64,000 nt of DNA from Burkholderia sp. (GTDB taxonomy: Bacteria > Pseudomonadota > Gammaproteobacteria > Burkholderiales > Burkholderiaceae): positions 112,713 through 176,712 of the forward strand of contig JAIRVP010000064.1 in the NCBI GenBank assembly GCA_031253835.1, given 5' to 3'. The notes under the pieces were generated by a model. The model saw nothing but the letters and a program-made list of their open reading frames with translations, ran no database searches and was not told the origin of the DNA. A program made the position numbers and the translations under genes. Of this stretch, positions 16,145 through 24,809 are shown piece after piece. The number at the start of each line of letters is the position of its first letter. Within the stretch, counting starts at the first letter, position 1.

Positions 16145-16181
16145 GGCATCGCATAAATCAAATCGATTAAAAAGTGATGCC
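16145..16181 (-). promoter_or_regulatory. Operator candidate upstream of iacF, matching the iacC motif
   Basis: TCAAATCGATTAAAAAG (16158-16174) matches 12 of the first 17 bases of the string at 14082-14098, allowing one gap, and is enclosed by the inverted repeat GGCATC (16145-16150) and GATGCC (16176-16181). The surrounding DNA is AT-rich. It probably controls iacF, with the same LysR protein as in the iacC region. Confidence 0.55.
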
Positions 16182-16223
16182 TGAATCAGTGGGATAAATA
16201 ATGGTCGGGTGGCGCGCGTGCGC

Positions 16224-17621
16224 TCAACGCACGGCGATCGCGTCGCCCGCATCGGCTGCCAGCGGCGCTACCGCCGATGCGTGACCGCGTTCGCGCTCGA
16301 GGCTGCGGCGATAGTGCCGGCAGCCGGCGGCGAGCAGCAGCGCGGCGAGCGTGGCGGCCGCGACGTTGACGATCGACATCGAGTGGCCGACCGCGGCCGG
16401 CGCGCCGAACACGCGATCGGTGAACAGCGCGACGACGGTCGTGCCGATCCCGAGCGCGATCAGGTTCGACACGAGCAGGAACAGCGCGGAGATCTGCGCA
16501 CGCATCTGGTTCGGTGCGAGCGTCTGCATCGCGGCGGTCGACGTCGGCATCGGGAACGACGCGAAGAACATCGCGACGACCAGCATCGCGAGCGACGCGG
16601 GCAGGCTGTCGAGCTGCGTGAACAGCGTCGCGGGAATCACCATGCACGCGGCGCCGATCGCGCCGGCGCGCATCGGCGCATCGCTGCGGCCGCGCTTCAG
16701 CAGCCAGTCGTTGAGCCAGCCGCCGCAGAACACGCCGGCCGTATTCGCGACCAGCAGCACGATGCCGAGCGTGTAGCCGGCTTCGACGGCCGTCATCCCG
16801 AAGCGGCGGATGTAGAACGCGGGCGTCCAGCTCAGCAGGCAGTACAGCGTCATCGCGTAGAACGAGAAGCCGAGGTAGTGGCACGAGAAGGTCGCGCGAT
16901 GCGTGCCGACGAAGCGCAGCGAATCGCGCATCGACACGCGCCGCACGGCGCCCGAGCGATCCTGAGCGAGCCCCTTGCGCTGCGGGTCGCGCACGGTCGC
17001 GGCGAACAGCAGCGCGACGAGGATCCCCGGCAGCCCGACGATCAGGAACGTGACCTGCCACGCGTGCACCTGCCCGACGACCGGCAGCGTGAACGCGCTC
17101 GCATGCTTGAGCAGCGCGATCACGTAGCCGCCGATCAGGAACGCGACGCCGCCGCCGATGAACGAGCCGAGCGAATACACGGCGATCGCGCGCCCGAGCT
17201 TCTCCTTCGGGAAGTAGTCGGCGAGCATCGAATACGCGCCGGGCGACAGCGCGGCTTCGCCGACGCCCACGCCCATCCGCGCGATGAACATCTGCACGAA
17301 ATGCTGGCTGAGCCCGCACGCGGCCGTCGCGACGCTCCACAGCGCGATGCCGATCGAGATGATGCGCGGGCGCGCATAGCGGTCGGCGAGATACGCGACG
17401 GGCAGCCCCATCACCGCGTAGAACAGCGAGAACGCGAAGCCGTTGAGCAGGCTGAACTGCGTGTCGGACAGGTGCAGGTCGCGCTTGATCGGTTCGATCA
17501 TCAGCACGAGGACCTGGCGGTCGACGAACGAAAAGACGTACGCGAGCATGCAGATGACGACGACATACCATTCGTACGTATAGCGCTTGCCGTCGGCAGC
17601 GCGGGCCGTGGATGCGGACAT
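16224..17621 (-). CDS. iacT: MFS transporter of the iac locus (IacT-like)
   Basis: This 465-residue inner-membrane carrier has about 12 hydrophobic segments, the start WYVVVICMLAYVFSFVDRQV and the loop motif YLADRYARPR near residue 80. It belongs to the spinster/aromatic-acid-type MFS groups. The start at 17621 follows GGAGAATCCGC. An MFS gene is involved with the tautomerase in dioxindole-3-acetate removal in P. phytofirmans; position next to iacF suggests the same role here, or uptake of indole-3-acetate. The symbol is based on context only. Confidence 0.82.
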   Translation of the reverse strand: MSASTARAADGKRYTYEWYVVVICMLAYVFSFVDRQVLVLMIEPIKRDLHLSDTQFSLLNGFAFSLFYAVMGLPVAYLADRYARPRIISIGIALWSVATAACGLSQHFVQMFIARMGVGVGEAALSPGAYSMLADYFPKEKLGRAIAVYSLGSFIGGGVAFLIGGYVIALLKHASAFTLPVVGQVHAWQVTFLIVGLPGILVALLFAATVRDPQRKGLAQDRSGAVRRVSMRDSLRFVGTHRATFSCHYLGFSFYAMTLYCLLSWTPAFYIRRFGMTAVEAGYTLGIVLLVANTAGVFCGGWLNDWLLKRGRSDAPMRAGAIGAACMVIPATLFTQLDSLPASLAMLVVAMFFASFPMPTSTAAMQTLAPNQMRAQISALFLLVSNLIALGIGTTVVALFTDRVFGAPAAVGHSMSIVNVAAATLAALLLAAGCRHYRRSLERERGHASAVAPLAADAGDAIAVR

Positions 17622-18031
17622 GCGGATTCTCCAGGAGCGGGCGGTGGAAAAGCGCGGCAGCGGCCTTGCGGGCCGGGCGCCGTCGCGGCGCGAAAGCGTG
17701 CGGGTGACACGATCGGAGACGCAGCGTAGTCGGCCAAATTCGGCCGCCATAGCCGGAGTGACAGCGGCGCCACACGGACATTTACCGACCCGGATAAAGA
17801 AAACACCGAGGCCGTGCGCGCGGGCCGCCGCGCAGCGCGCGTGCAGCGGGGCGCGCACGCGTCATGCGGCCCATCTATAAGCGTTATAGAGCGCATTGCG
17901 TCGACGTCCGAAATTGTCGTTCCTAGACTCGGCCCGTTTTTGATCGGCAGCGTTGGCCTCTTGCGGCGAACGCGCATCACACCACGCGGCGCGACGCCGA
18001 CCGGCGCCGGCACTTCTACGGGACGACGAAG
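17622..18031. other. Divergent MFS / porin intergenic region
   Basis: This 410-bp stretch lies between the divergent iac MFS gene and a porin gene. It holds one clear palindrome at 17875-17889 and otherwise GC-rich sequence; no short gene with a ribosome binding site was seen. Confidence 0.6.
17875..17889. promoter_or_regulatory. Perfect inverted repeat upstream of porin gene
   Basis: CTATAA-GCG-TTATAG is a perfect 6-bp-arm inverted repeat in an otherwise GC-rich region, about 150 bp upstream of the porin start. It may be a regulator site or include a -10-like element (TTATAG/CTATAA on either strand). Confidence 0.4.
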
Positions 18032-19150
18032 ATGAACCAACCGAACAGGCGGGCCGACCGGCTTGCCGTACCGCTTGCCGCGCTGCTCGCGTGCATCGCG
18101 CTGCCGGCCGCCGCGCAATCGAGCGTGACGCTCTACGGCCGCATCGATACCGCGATCGAATACGCGAACGCCGGGCCGAACCACGTGACGCGCATGGGCA
18201 GCGGCAACCTGTGGGCGTCGCAGTGGGGGCTGAAGGGCGTCGAGGATCTCGGCGGCGGCTACGCGACGATCTTCAAGCTCGAGGACGGTTTCAACGCGGG
18301 CAGCGGTGCGCTGTCGAACAGCAGCGCGCTGTTCGGCCGCGAAGCGTGGGTCGGCATCACGGGGCCGTTCGGCGGCGTGCAGTTCGGCGAGCTCTACACG
18401 ATCCTGCATACGACGCTCGTCACCTACAGCCTGCCGGGCCTCGGCGCGGGGCTCGCGTGGGGCAACGCGACCAACAACTTCGTCGGGCCCGCGTTCCTGC
18501 GCGTGCGCAACTCGATGCGCTACACGTCGCCGCGCTACGCGGGCTTCATGCTGCGCGCGATGGCCGCACGCGGCACCAACGGCGCGGCCGGGCAGCCGGC
18601 GACGCTCGGCGATACGTACGGTGCGGGCCTCAATTACGTGCACGGCGGGCTGTCGGTCGACGTCGACTACATGCAGCAGAAGTTCAGCCCGGTGGCGGCA
18701 TCGGCGCTCGGCGACGCGAGCCCGGCCGCGAACGGCAACTACACGCTCGGCGCGATCTCGTACGACTTCAACGTCGTGAAGGTGGCCGCGCTGTACATGC
18801 GCCATCGCGGCGGCCCCGACGTCGCGACCGCGATCGACAGCCAGAGCGCGTATCCGCACAGCGACATCATGGAACTGAGCGCGACGGTGCCGATCGGGCG
18901 CGCGTCGCTGCTGTTGAGCGTCGGCCATTACCGGAAGGTCGCGGACAGCGACGGCAACGCCGATTCGTACGGCATCCGCTTCGACTATCCGCTGTCGAAG
19001 CGCACGGTGCTGTACACGGGCGCCGCGATGGTACGCAACGGCGCGCATGCGCGCTTCGTCGTCAACGGCGCGGCGGGCGGCGGTGTCGCGGTCGCCAGGC
19101 CGGGCGCGACCGCGAGTTCGATCGTCGCGGGCATCCTCACGTCGTTCTGA
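18032..19150 (+). CDS. General porin (OmpC-like, Burkholderia type)
   Basis: This 372-residue outer-membrane trimeric porin has a signal peptide (LAVPLAALLACIALPAAAQS, cut after AAAQ-like site near residue 28), the first strand SSVTLYGRIDTAIEY, WGLKGVEDLGGGYATIFKLE near residue 65, and the terminal Phe needed for outer-membrane assembly (GILTSF). It allows diffusion of small solutes. It is divergent from the iac MFS gene, so it may serve entry of the same aromatic acids, or belong with the next regulators. Confidence 0.92.
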   Translation: MNQPNRRADRLAVPLAALLACIALPAAAQSSVTLYGRIDTAIEYANAGPNHVTRMGSGNLWASQWGLKGVEDLGGGYATIFKLEDGFNAGSGALSNSSALFGREAWVGITGPFGGVQFGELYTILHTTLVTYSLPGLGAGLAWGNATNNFVGPAFLRVRNSMRYTSPRYAGFMLRAMAARGTNGAAGQPATLGDTYGAGLNYVHGGLSVDVDYMQQKFSPVAASALGDASPAANGNYTLGAISYDFNVVKVAALYMRHRGGPDVATAIDSQSAYPHSDIMELSATVPIGRASLLLSVGHYRKVADSDGNADSYGIRFDYPLSKRTVLYTGAAMVRNGAHARFVVNGAAGGGVAVARPGATASSIVAGILTSF

Positions 19151-19158
19151 GCGTGTCG

Positions 19159-19186
19159 GCGGGCCCGCGCCGGTGCGCAGGCCCGC
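19159..19186. terminator. Hairpin between convergent porin and LysR genes
   Basis: A 7-bp stem (GCGGGCC with GGCCCGC) around a 14-base loop that itself can pair lies in the 44-bp convergent gap. No T-run is present, so termination is only likely from position. Confidence 0.35.
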
Positions 19187-19194
19187 GTGCGCCG

Positions 19195-20232
19195 CTACGC
19201 GCAGGCGGGCGGCTGCGGCGCGAGCCATGCGTCGAACGGCGCCTGCTCGCCGATATGGAACAGCTCCAGCAGCAGCGCGCGCAGCCAGCGATGGCCGGGG
19301 TCCGCGTCGAAGCGCCGGTGCCAGTACGCATTGACGGCCCATTCGCCGGCGCCCGCGATCTCGTACAGCACGCACGGCTGCCGCGCGGCGAACGTGATCG
19401 CGACCGTCTCCGGCAGGATCAGCGCGTAGTCGCCGTCCTGCAGCAGCGCGGGCACCACCATGAAATCGGGCAGCGCCGCGCGTACGCGCGGCATCAGCGC
19501 GTGCCGCTCGAGCAGCTGCATCGACTGCGGATGCGACGTGACCGCGACGAAGCGCAGCGGGTCGGGTGCCGCGCCGTCGAGCACGAAATCGTCGGGCAGC
19601 CCGACGCGCCGCGCGGTGCGGCGCGGCATCAGCAGCACGCAGCGCTCGTGCAGCAGCGCGGTGCGCTGGAAGTGGCTCGACGCGTCGGCGAAATGCCCGA
19701 GCGCGAAGTCGATGCGCCCCGATTCGAGCCCGACGTTGAGCTGGCATTCGTCGACGTGCAGCGTCTCGATCACCGCGCCCGGCGCGCGCCGGTCGAACGC
19801 GGCGAGCAGCGTCGGCAGGAACGCGCTCGCCGCGAAATCGCTCATGTGCAGGCGGAACACGCGCTGCGTGCTGTCGGGCGCGAAGCGCGACCCTTCGTCG
19901 AGCACGTCCTGCAGGATCGCGAGCGCCTTGTCGACCGAGATCGCGAGCCGCTGCGCGCGCGGCGTCGGCTCGACGCCGGTGCCGGTGCGCACGAACAGCG
20001 CGTCGCGGAACATCAGCCGCAGGCGGCCGAGCGCGTAGCTGACGGACGGCTGCGTGACGCCGAGCCGCAGCGCCGCGCGGCCGACGTGCCGCTCCTCGTA
20101 GACCGCGCGAAACGTCTTCAACAGGTTGAGATCGAGATCCTGCACGCGCAGGCCGTCCGGCGAGTCGGCATCGTGCGACGAAGGTTCGGTGCGGGCCGGC
20201 GTCGCCGGGCGGCCGGGGGCGGGATGCGTCAT
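19195..20232 (-). CDS. LysR-family transcriptional regulator
   Basis: This 345-residue regulator has an unusual ~30-residue N-terminal extension rich in Pro, Ala and Thr before the helix-turn-helix (DLDLNLLKTFRAVYEERHVG; GVTQPSVSYALGRLR). The effector domain follows from about residue 125. The first ATG overlaps the stop of the upstream AraC gene (ATGA), so the two are translationally coupled. The helix-turn-helix could also be reached from a later start, but the overlap favours this one. It is likely to regulate the nearby divergent operon or porin. Confidence 0.85.
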   Translation of the reverse strand: MTHPAPGRPATPARTEPSSHDADSPDGLRVQDLDLNLLKTFRAVYEERHVGRAALRLGVTQPSVSYALGRLRLMFRDALFVRTGTGVEPTPRAQRLAISVDKALAILQDVLDEGSRFAPDSTQRVFRLHMSDFAASAFLPTLLAAFDRRAPGAVIETLHVDECQLNVGLESGRIDFALGHFADASSHFQRTALLHERCVLLMPRRTARRVGLPDDFVLDGAAPDPLRFVAVTSHPQSMQLLERHALMPRVRAALPDFMVVPALLQDGDYALILPETVAITFAARQPCVLYEIAGAGEWAVNAYWHRRFDADPGHRWLRALLLELFHIGEQAPFDAWLAPQPPACA

Positions 20233-21197
20233 CGTGGTTGCCTCGCGGTAACGGAAGGCGCATGGCCGTAGCGTCGCGCATACGCCTTCGCGAAATGGCC
20301 GAAGCCATGGATGCCGTGCGCGATCAGCACGTCGGTCACGCTGCGCGCGTCGCCGCGTTGCAGCGCCGCGTGTACGGCCGCCAGCCGGCGCTCGCGCACG
20401 TAGGCGGCCGGCGTGGTGTGCAGGAACGCGCGGAACGCATGCTGCAGCGTGCGCGGGGCGACACCCGCGACGGCTGCCAGCGTGGCCAGCGCGAGCGGTT
20501 CGCCGAGATGCGCATCGACGTGGTCGCACGCGCGGCGCACATGCGCCGGCAAAGGCGGCGTGCCGCGCGTGAGCGCGCCGCTGTACGAATGCGGCAGGTG
20601 CGTGAGCAGCAGCGACATCAGCCACGCGGTGAGGTCGGCGCCGAACACCGGCGACGCCGTGCCGATGCCCGGCTGCGCACCGAGCCGGCACAGGTACTCG
20701 AAGGTCGGCAACACGAGCGCGGCGCCGGTGCCGTCGCTCGCGAGTTCGAACTGCAGCGGCCGCGTGAGTGTCGCCTTCAGCATGTCCTGCAGCTTGCGTT
20801 CGAGCGCGCCGCGTTCGAGCCGCAGCACGAGGTTGCGGCAATCGGGGCTCGTGCGCAGGTGGCTCGCGAGCGCGGGCGACGATACCGTCAGCTCGCCGGG
20901 GCCCGCGCGTGCGACGACGCTGCCGGCCTGCAGCTCGCACGTCCCGGCGAGCGTCAGCCTGAACAGGAAGTGGTCGGCATCGTCGCCGAAATCGATACGC
21001 GTTTCGCGGCCGTAGCAGAGTTCGAGCAGCGCGCCGTGATGCAGCGGCACTTCATACAGCTCCGCATGAAACGGATCGCGGCCGGACGCGGCCATCCGGT
21101 GCGGCCCGAGCCGGTGCGCGACCGCGCGTTCGACTTCGTCGGGCGCCTGCAGCGTGCCGAGCCGGTTCGGCGCATGGCGGGAAAGGGCGATGTCCAT
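20229..21197 (-). CDS. AraC-family transcriptional regulator
   Basis: This 322-residue protein has an N-terminal ligand-binding domain of the AraC_binding_2 type (residues about 30-190, including FHAELYEVPLHHGALLELCY) and a C-terminal double helix-turn-helix (PLALATLAAVAGVAPRTLQH, then GIHGFGHFAKAYARRYG). Relatives such as AndR control aromatic catabolic genes. The start at 21197 (MDIALSRHAP) is the first Met of the domain. It is divergent from the opine-dehydrogenase-like operon and overlaps the LysR gene by 4 bp. Confidence 0.87.
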   Translation of the reverse strand: MDIALSRHAPNRLGTLQAPDEVERAVAHRLGPHRMAASGRDPFHAELYEVPLHHGALLELCYGRETRIDFGDDADHFLFRLTLAGTCELQAGSVVARAGPGELTVSSPALASHLRTSPDCRNLVLRLERGALERKLQDMLKATLTRPLQFELASDGTGAALVLPTFEYLCRLGAQPGIGTASPVFGADLTAWLMSLLLTHLPHSYSGALTRGTPPLPAHVRRACDHVDAHLGEPLALATLAAVAGVAPRTLQHAFRAFLHTTPAAYVRERRLAAVHAALQRGDARSVTDVLIAHGIHGFGHFAKAYARRYGHAPSVTARQPR

Positions 21198-21252
21198 CGA
21201 TAGACCTCGTAGCGGATGCCGGGGGGCGGCGGCATGCACCGCGCCGCGATTG

Positions 21253-21281
21253 CGTTGCGCGAACGGGCGTGTCGTTGCGCG
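21253..21281. repeat. Direct repeat, AraC-type half-site candidate
   Basis: CGTTGCGCG occurs at 21253-21261 and 21273-21281, spaced 20 bp, which is two helical turns. Direct repeats of this spacing are typical AraC targets, and the region lies between the AraC gene and the divergent opine-dehydrogenase-like gene. Confidence 0.4.
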
Positions 21282-21346
21282 TTTTGAAGCGACGCGACGA
21301 GGGCTGCCGCGTAGTCTGGGAAACACTCAATCACCGGGAGACGGCA

Positions 21347-22453
21347 ATGAAGGTATGTGTTCTGGGCGGCGGCCACGGCTGCCATGCGGCGGCGATCGAC
21401 CTGCTCGAGAAGGGCCACGACGTGACGTGGTGGCGGCGCGATCGCGAGCCGCACGCGCGGCTGCGCGAACTCGGCGTGCTGAACGTGACCGACTATCGCG
21501 GCAAGCGGACGGTGCCGCTCGGCGACGCGCCCGGCGCGATCCGCCTGACCGGCGACCTCGCGGCCGCGCTGCGCGGCGCGCGGCTCGTCGTGGTGCCGCT
21601 GCCGTCCACGTCGCACGATGGGCTCGCCGCACAGGTCGCACCCTTGCTGGAGGACGACCAGGTCGTGTTCCTGCCGCCCGGCACGTTCGGCAGCGTCGTG
21701 TTCGCGCGTGCGGCGGCCGACGCCGGCAACCGTTCGCGCGTCGCGTTCGCCGAAACGGGCACGCTGCCGTACCTCGTGCGCAAGCACGGCGACAACGACG
21801 TCGTGATCAGTGCGTATGCGACGCGTCTGCCGACCGGCGTGTTGCCGGCTAACGCGGCCGGCTGGGCGTTCGACGTGCTGCGCGCGGGCTATCCGTCGGT
21901 CGAGCCGGTCGAGGATGCGTTGTCCGGCGCGCTGATGAACGCAGGCCCCGTGATCCATCCGCCGCTGATCCTGATGAACGCCGGCCCGCTCGAACACTTC
22001 GACGCGTGGGACATCCACAACGAAGGCACGCAGCCGTCGATCCGCCGCGTGACGAACGCGCTCGACGCCGAACGCATCGCGGTGCGCGAAGCGCTCGGTT
22101 ATCGGGCGCCGCATTTCCCGCTCGCCGATCACTACGCGACCGAAGGCGACGAATGGATGTACGGGCGCGGCGCGCACGGCAAGCTGACCGATAGCGGCGA
22201 CTGGCGCGAGAAGATCGATCTGCGCACGCATCGCTACATGCTCGAGGACACCCGGCTCGGGCTGTCGTTCATCGTGTCGTGCGGGCGCTGGGCCGGCGTG
22301 CCGACGCCGGTCGCGCAGGGGCTGCTGAGCATCGCGAGCGCGGTCGCGGTGCGCGACCTGTATGCGGAAGGGCGCACGCTGGAAGGGCTCGGGCTTGCGG
22401 CGCTGTCGAAGGACGCGATGCGCGCGCTGCTCGATAAGGGGTACGCCGCATGA
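21347..22453 (+). CDS. NAD/NADP octopine/nopaline dehydrogenase-family protein
   Basis: This 368-residue two-domain dehydrogenase has an N-terminal nucleotide-binding fold (MKVCVLGGGHGCHAAAI) and a C-terminal opine-dehydrogenase-like domain with VIHPPLILMNAG near residue 203, a family hallmark carrying the catalytic His. Opine dehydrogenases reductively join a keto acid and an amino acid, or run in reverse; the substrate here is unknown. The ATG follows GGGAGACGGCA. It overlaps the next gene by 4 bases (ATGA), so it works with a hydroxyacyl-CoA dehydrogenase-type enzyme. Confidence 0.86.
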   Translation: MKVCVLGGGHGCHAAAIDLLEKGHDVTWWRRDREPHARLRELGVLNVTDYRGKRTVPLGDAPGAIRLTGDLAAALRGARLVVVPLPSTSHDGLAAQVAPLLEDDQVVFLPPGTFGSVVFARAAADAGNRSRVAFAETGTLPYLVRKHGDNDVVISAYATRLPTGVLPANAAGWAFDVLRAGYPSVEPVEDALSGALMNAGPVIHPPLILMNAGPLEHFDAWDIHNEGTQPSIRRVTNALDAERIAVREALGYRAPHFPLADHYATEGDEWMYGRGAHGKLTDSGDWREKIDLRTHRYMLEDTRLGLSFIVSCGRWAGVPTPVAQGLLSIASAVAVRDLYAEGRTLEGLGLAALSKDAMRALLDKGYAA

Positions 22454-23460
22454 AGGCGGCCGCCGATGTGATGCGCGTCCACGTGCTCGGCGCGGGACGC
22501 ATGGGGCAGGGGATCGCGCTCGTGTTCGCGTTCGCGGGCCTCGACGTGACGCTGATCGACTTCAAGCCGCGCGATGCGGCCGGCTGGCACGCCTTCGACG
22601 CGCGGACACGCGACGAGATCGCAAGGCCGCTGCACGCGCAGGTCGCGCTCGGCCGCATCGATGCCGCGCAGGCCGAAGCCGTCGTTGCGCGCATCGCGCT
22701 CGTCTCGTATGGCGGCGCGGCGGAAGCGCTGCGCGATGCCGATATCGTGTTCGAGGCGCTGCCCGAAGTGCTGGACGCGAAAGCCGCTGCGCTGCGCTGG
22801 CTTGGCGAGCACGTCGATGCCCATGCAACGATCGCGTCGACCACGTCGACGTTCGTCGTCACGGAGCTGCAGCGTCACGTCATGCACCCCGGGCGGATGC
22901 TGAACGCGCACTGGCTGAACCCCGCGTTGCTGATGCCGCTCGTCGAGATCAGCCGCAGCGACGCGACGGATCAATCCGTCGTCGACGCCCTCGCTGCGCT
23001 GCTCGAACGCGTCGGCAAGAAGCCGGTGATTTGCGGGCCGGCGCCCGGCTATATCGTGCCGCGCATCCAGGCGCTCGCGATGAACGAGGCCGCGCGGATG
23101 GTCGAGGAGGGCGTCGCAAGCGCCGCGGATATCGATACGGCGATCCGCACCGGTTTCGGCCCGCGCTTCGCGGTGCTCGGGCTGCTCGAATTCATCGACT
23201 GGGGCGGCTGCGACATCCTGTACTACGCGTCGACGTACCTGGCCGGCGAGATCGGCCCGCGCTTCGCGCCGGCCGCGAGCGTCGTGCGCAACATGGAAGC
23301 CGGGCGCGACGGCGTGCGTACGGGTGCCGGCTTCCACGACTATGCGGACGTCGACGTGCCCGCGTACATGCGGCAGCGGCTCGGCGAATTCGCGCGGCTG
23401 CTCGATCACCTGGGGCTCGCTCCAGCGTTCGACAGCGCGCGGCGCGACGCCGGGCGCTGA
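22450..23460 (+). CDS. 3-hydroxyacyl-CoA dehydrogenase family protein
   Basis: This 336-residue protein has the NAD-binding motif VLGAGRMGQGIA near residue 12, the Glu in DIVFEALPEVLD near 101-112, and the catalytic His block NAHWLNPALLMPLVEI near 152-167. The C-terminal helical domain begins at PGYIVPRIQALAMNEA. It oxidises a 3-hydroxyacyl-CoA or a free 3-hydroxy acid (relatives include carnitine and gulonate dehydrogenases). It is translationally coupled to the opine-dehydrogenase-like gene and converges on the MHS carrier gene. Confidence 0.88.
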   Translation: MKAAADVMRVHVLGAGRMGQGIALVFAFAGLDVTLIDFKPRDAAGWHAFDARTRDEIARPLHAQVALGRIDAAQAEAVVARIALVSYGGAAEALRDADIVFEALPEVLDAKAAALRWLGEHVDAHATIASTTSTFVVTELQRHVMHPGRMLNAHWLNPALLMPLVEISRSDATDQSVVDALAALLERVGKKPVICGPAPGYIVPRIQALAMNEAARMVEEGVASAADIDTAIRTGFGPRFAVLGLLEFIDWGGCDILYYASTYLAGEIGPRFAPAASVVRNMEAGRDGVRTGAGFHDYADVDVPAYMRQRLGEFARLLDHLGLAPAFDSARRDAGR

Positions 23461-23471
23461 CCGTCGCGCGG

Positions 23472-24809
23472 TCATGCGGCGTCGCCGCGCGAACCGTCGG
23501 CGGGCGTGGTGCGCGTCTCGCGCATCACGCACAGCGTCGCGACGGTCACGAGGCCGAGCGCGACGAGGAACAGCGACACGGGCCACGACGCGTGATAGCG
23601 CGCGAGCAGCGCGGTCGCGATCAGCGGCGACATCCCGCCCGCGAAGATCGACGCGACTTCATGGCCGAGCGCGACGCCCGAATAGCGCACCTCGGTGCTG
23701 AACAGCTCGCCGACGAGTGCGGGCAGCGTGCCGATCATCGCGCCGTGGCTCACCGCGGTGCCGACGGTCAGCGCGAGCCACACGAGCGGCGTCACGCGCG
23801 TATCGAGCAGCCAGAAGAACGGAAACGCGCACGCGACGAGGCTCAGCGCGCCGATCAGGTACACGGGCTTGCGGCCGATCCGGTCGGACAGCCGGCCCCA
23901 CGCGAGCATCGCGCCCATCTCGACGATCATCGCGATCATCACGCCGGTCAGCATCACGCCGTTCGGGATGCCGACGTACTTGCCGTAGACGAGCGAGAAC
24001 GCGAGAAAGATGTACGCGCCGCCGTTCTCGGCCACGCGCAGCCCCATCGCGAGCAGGATTTCCTTCGGATGGCGGCGGAGGCACTCGACGATCGGCAGAT
24101 GCGTATGCTCACCGCGCTTGCCGGCCTGCTCGAAGTCGCGGCTTTCCGGCAGATGGCGGCGGATGTAGATGCCGATCGCGAAGATGGCGATGCTCGCGAG
24201 GAACGGCAGCCGCCAGCCCCACGTGCGGAACATGTCGTCGGGCAGCGCCTGCGCGGCGAGGAACGCGGCCGACGACAGCACGAAGCCGCCGCCCACGCCG
24301 AGCTGGCTCCACGCCGCGTAGTAGCCGCGCTGCTCGGGCGGTGCGTTCTCGCTGATCATCAGCACGCCGCCGCCCCATTCGCCGCCGGACGCGACGCCCT
24401 GCAGCAGCCGCAGCACGACGAGCGCGGCCGGCGCCCACAACCCGACCTGCGCGTAGGTCGGCAGCAGGCCGATCGCGAAGGTCGACGCACCCATGATCAG
24501 CAGCGTCCACACGAGCGACGCCTTGCGCCCGTAGCGGTCGCCGACGTGGCCGAACACGATTCCGCCGAGCGGCCGCGCGACGAAGCCGAGCGCGAACGCC
24601 GCGAACGCGGCGAGGTTGCCGGCGAGCGGCGACGCGCCGGGCGGGAAGAACACATGGCCGAACACGAGCGCGGCGGCCGTGCCGTACACGAAAAAGTCGT
24701 ACCACTCCATCGCGTTGCCGGCGACGGAGGCGATGACGATCCGGCGCAGTTGCCGGTCGGCGAGCGGCCGGGCGGCGCTCGGGGATTGCACGGTGTCGGT
24801 CGGGTACAT
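23472..24809 (-). CDS. MFS transporter, metabolite:H+ symporter (MHS) family
   Basis: This 445-residue inner-membrane protein has the MHS hallmark start (SVAGNAMEWYDFFVYGTAAA), GDRYGRKASLVW loop near residue 85 and LSDRIGRKPVYLIGAL in the second half. Relatives such as ShiA, KgtP and ProP import organic acids or osmolytes with protons. The start at 24809 (MYPTDTVQ) precedes the domain. It converges on the hydroxyacyl-CoA dehydrogenase gene and probably imports the substrate of one of the two neighbouring operons. Confidence 0.9.
   Translation of the reverse strand: MYPTDTVQSPSAARPLADRQLRRIVIASVAGNAMEWYDFFVYGTAAALVFGHVFFPPGASPLAGNLAAFAAFALGFVARPLGGIVFGHVGDRYGRKASLVWTLLIMGASTFAIGLLPTYAQVGLWAPAALVVLRLLQGVASGGEWGGGVLMISENAPPEQRGYYAAWSQLGVGGGFVLSSAAFLAAQALPDDMFRTWGWRLPFLASIAIFAIGIYIRRHLPESRDFEQAGKRGEHTHLPIVECLRRHPKEILLAMGLRVAENGGAYIFLAFSLVYGKYVGIPNGVMLTGVMIAMIVEMGAMLAWGRLSDRIGRKPVYLIGALSLVACAFPFFWLLDTRVTPLVWLALTVGTAVSHGAMIGTLPALVGELFSTEVRYSGVALGHEVASIFAGGMSPLIATALLARYHASWPVSLFLVALGLVTVATLCVMRETRTTPADGSRGDAA

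Noticed and set aside
17501..20308. A 935-codon open frame on the minus strand
   Set aside because: It runs across the iac MFS, porin and LysR genes in another frame; its translation is Arg- and Ala-rich without domains, as expected for a shadow frame in GC-rich DNA.
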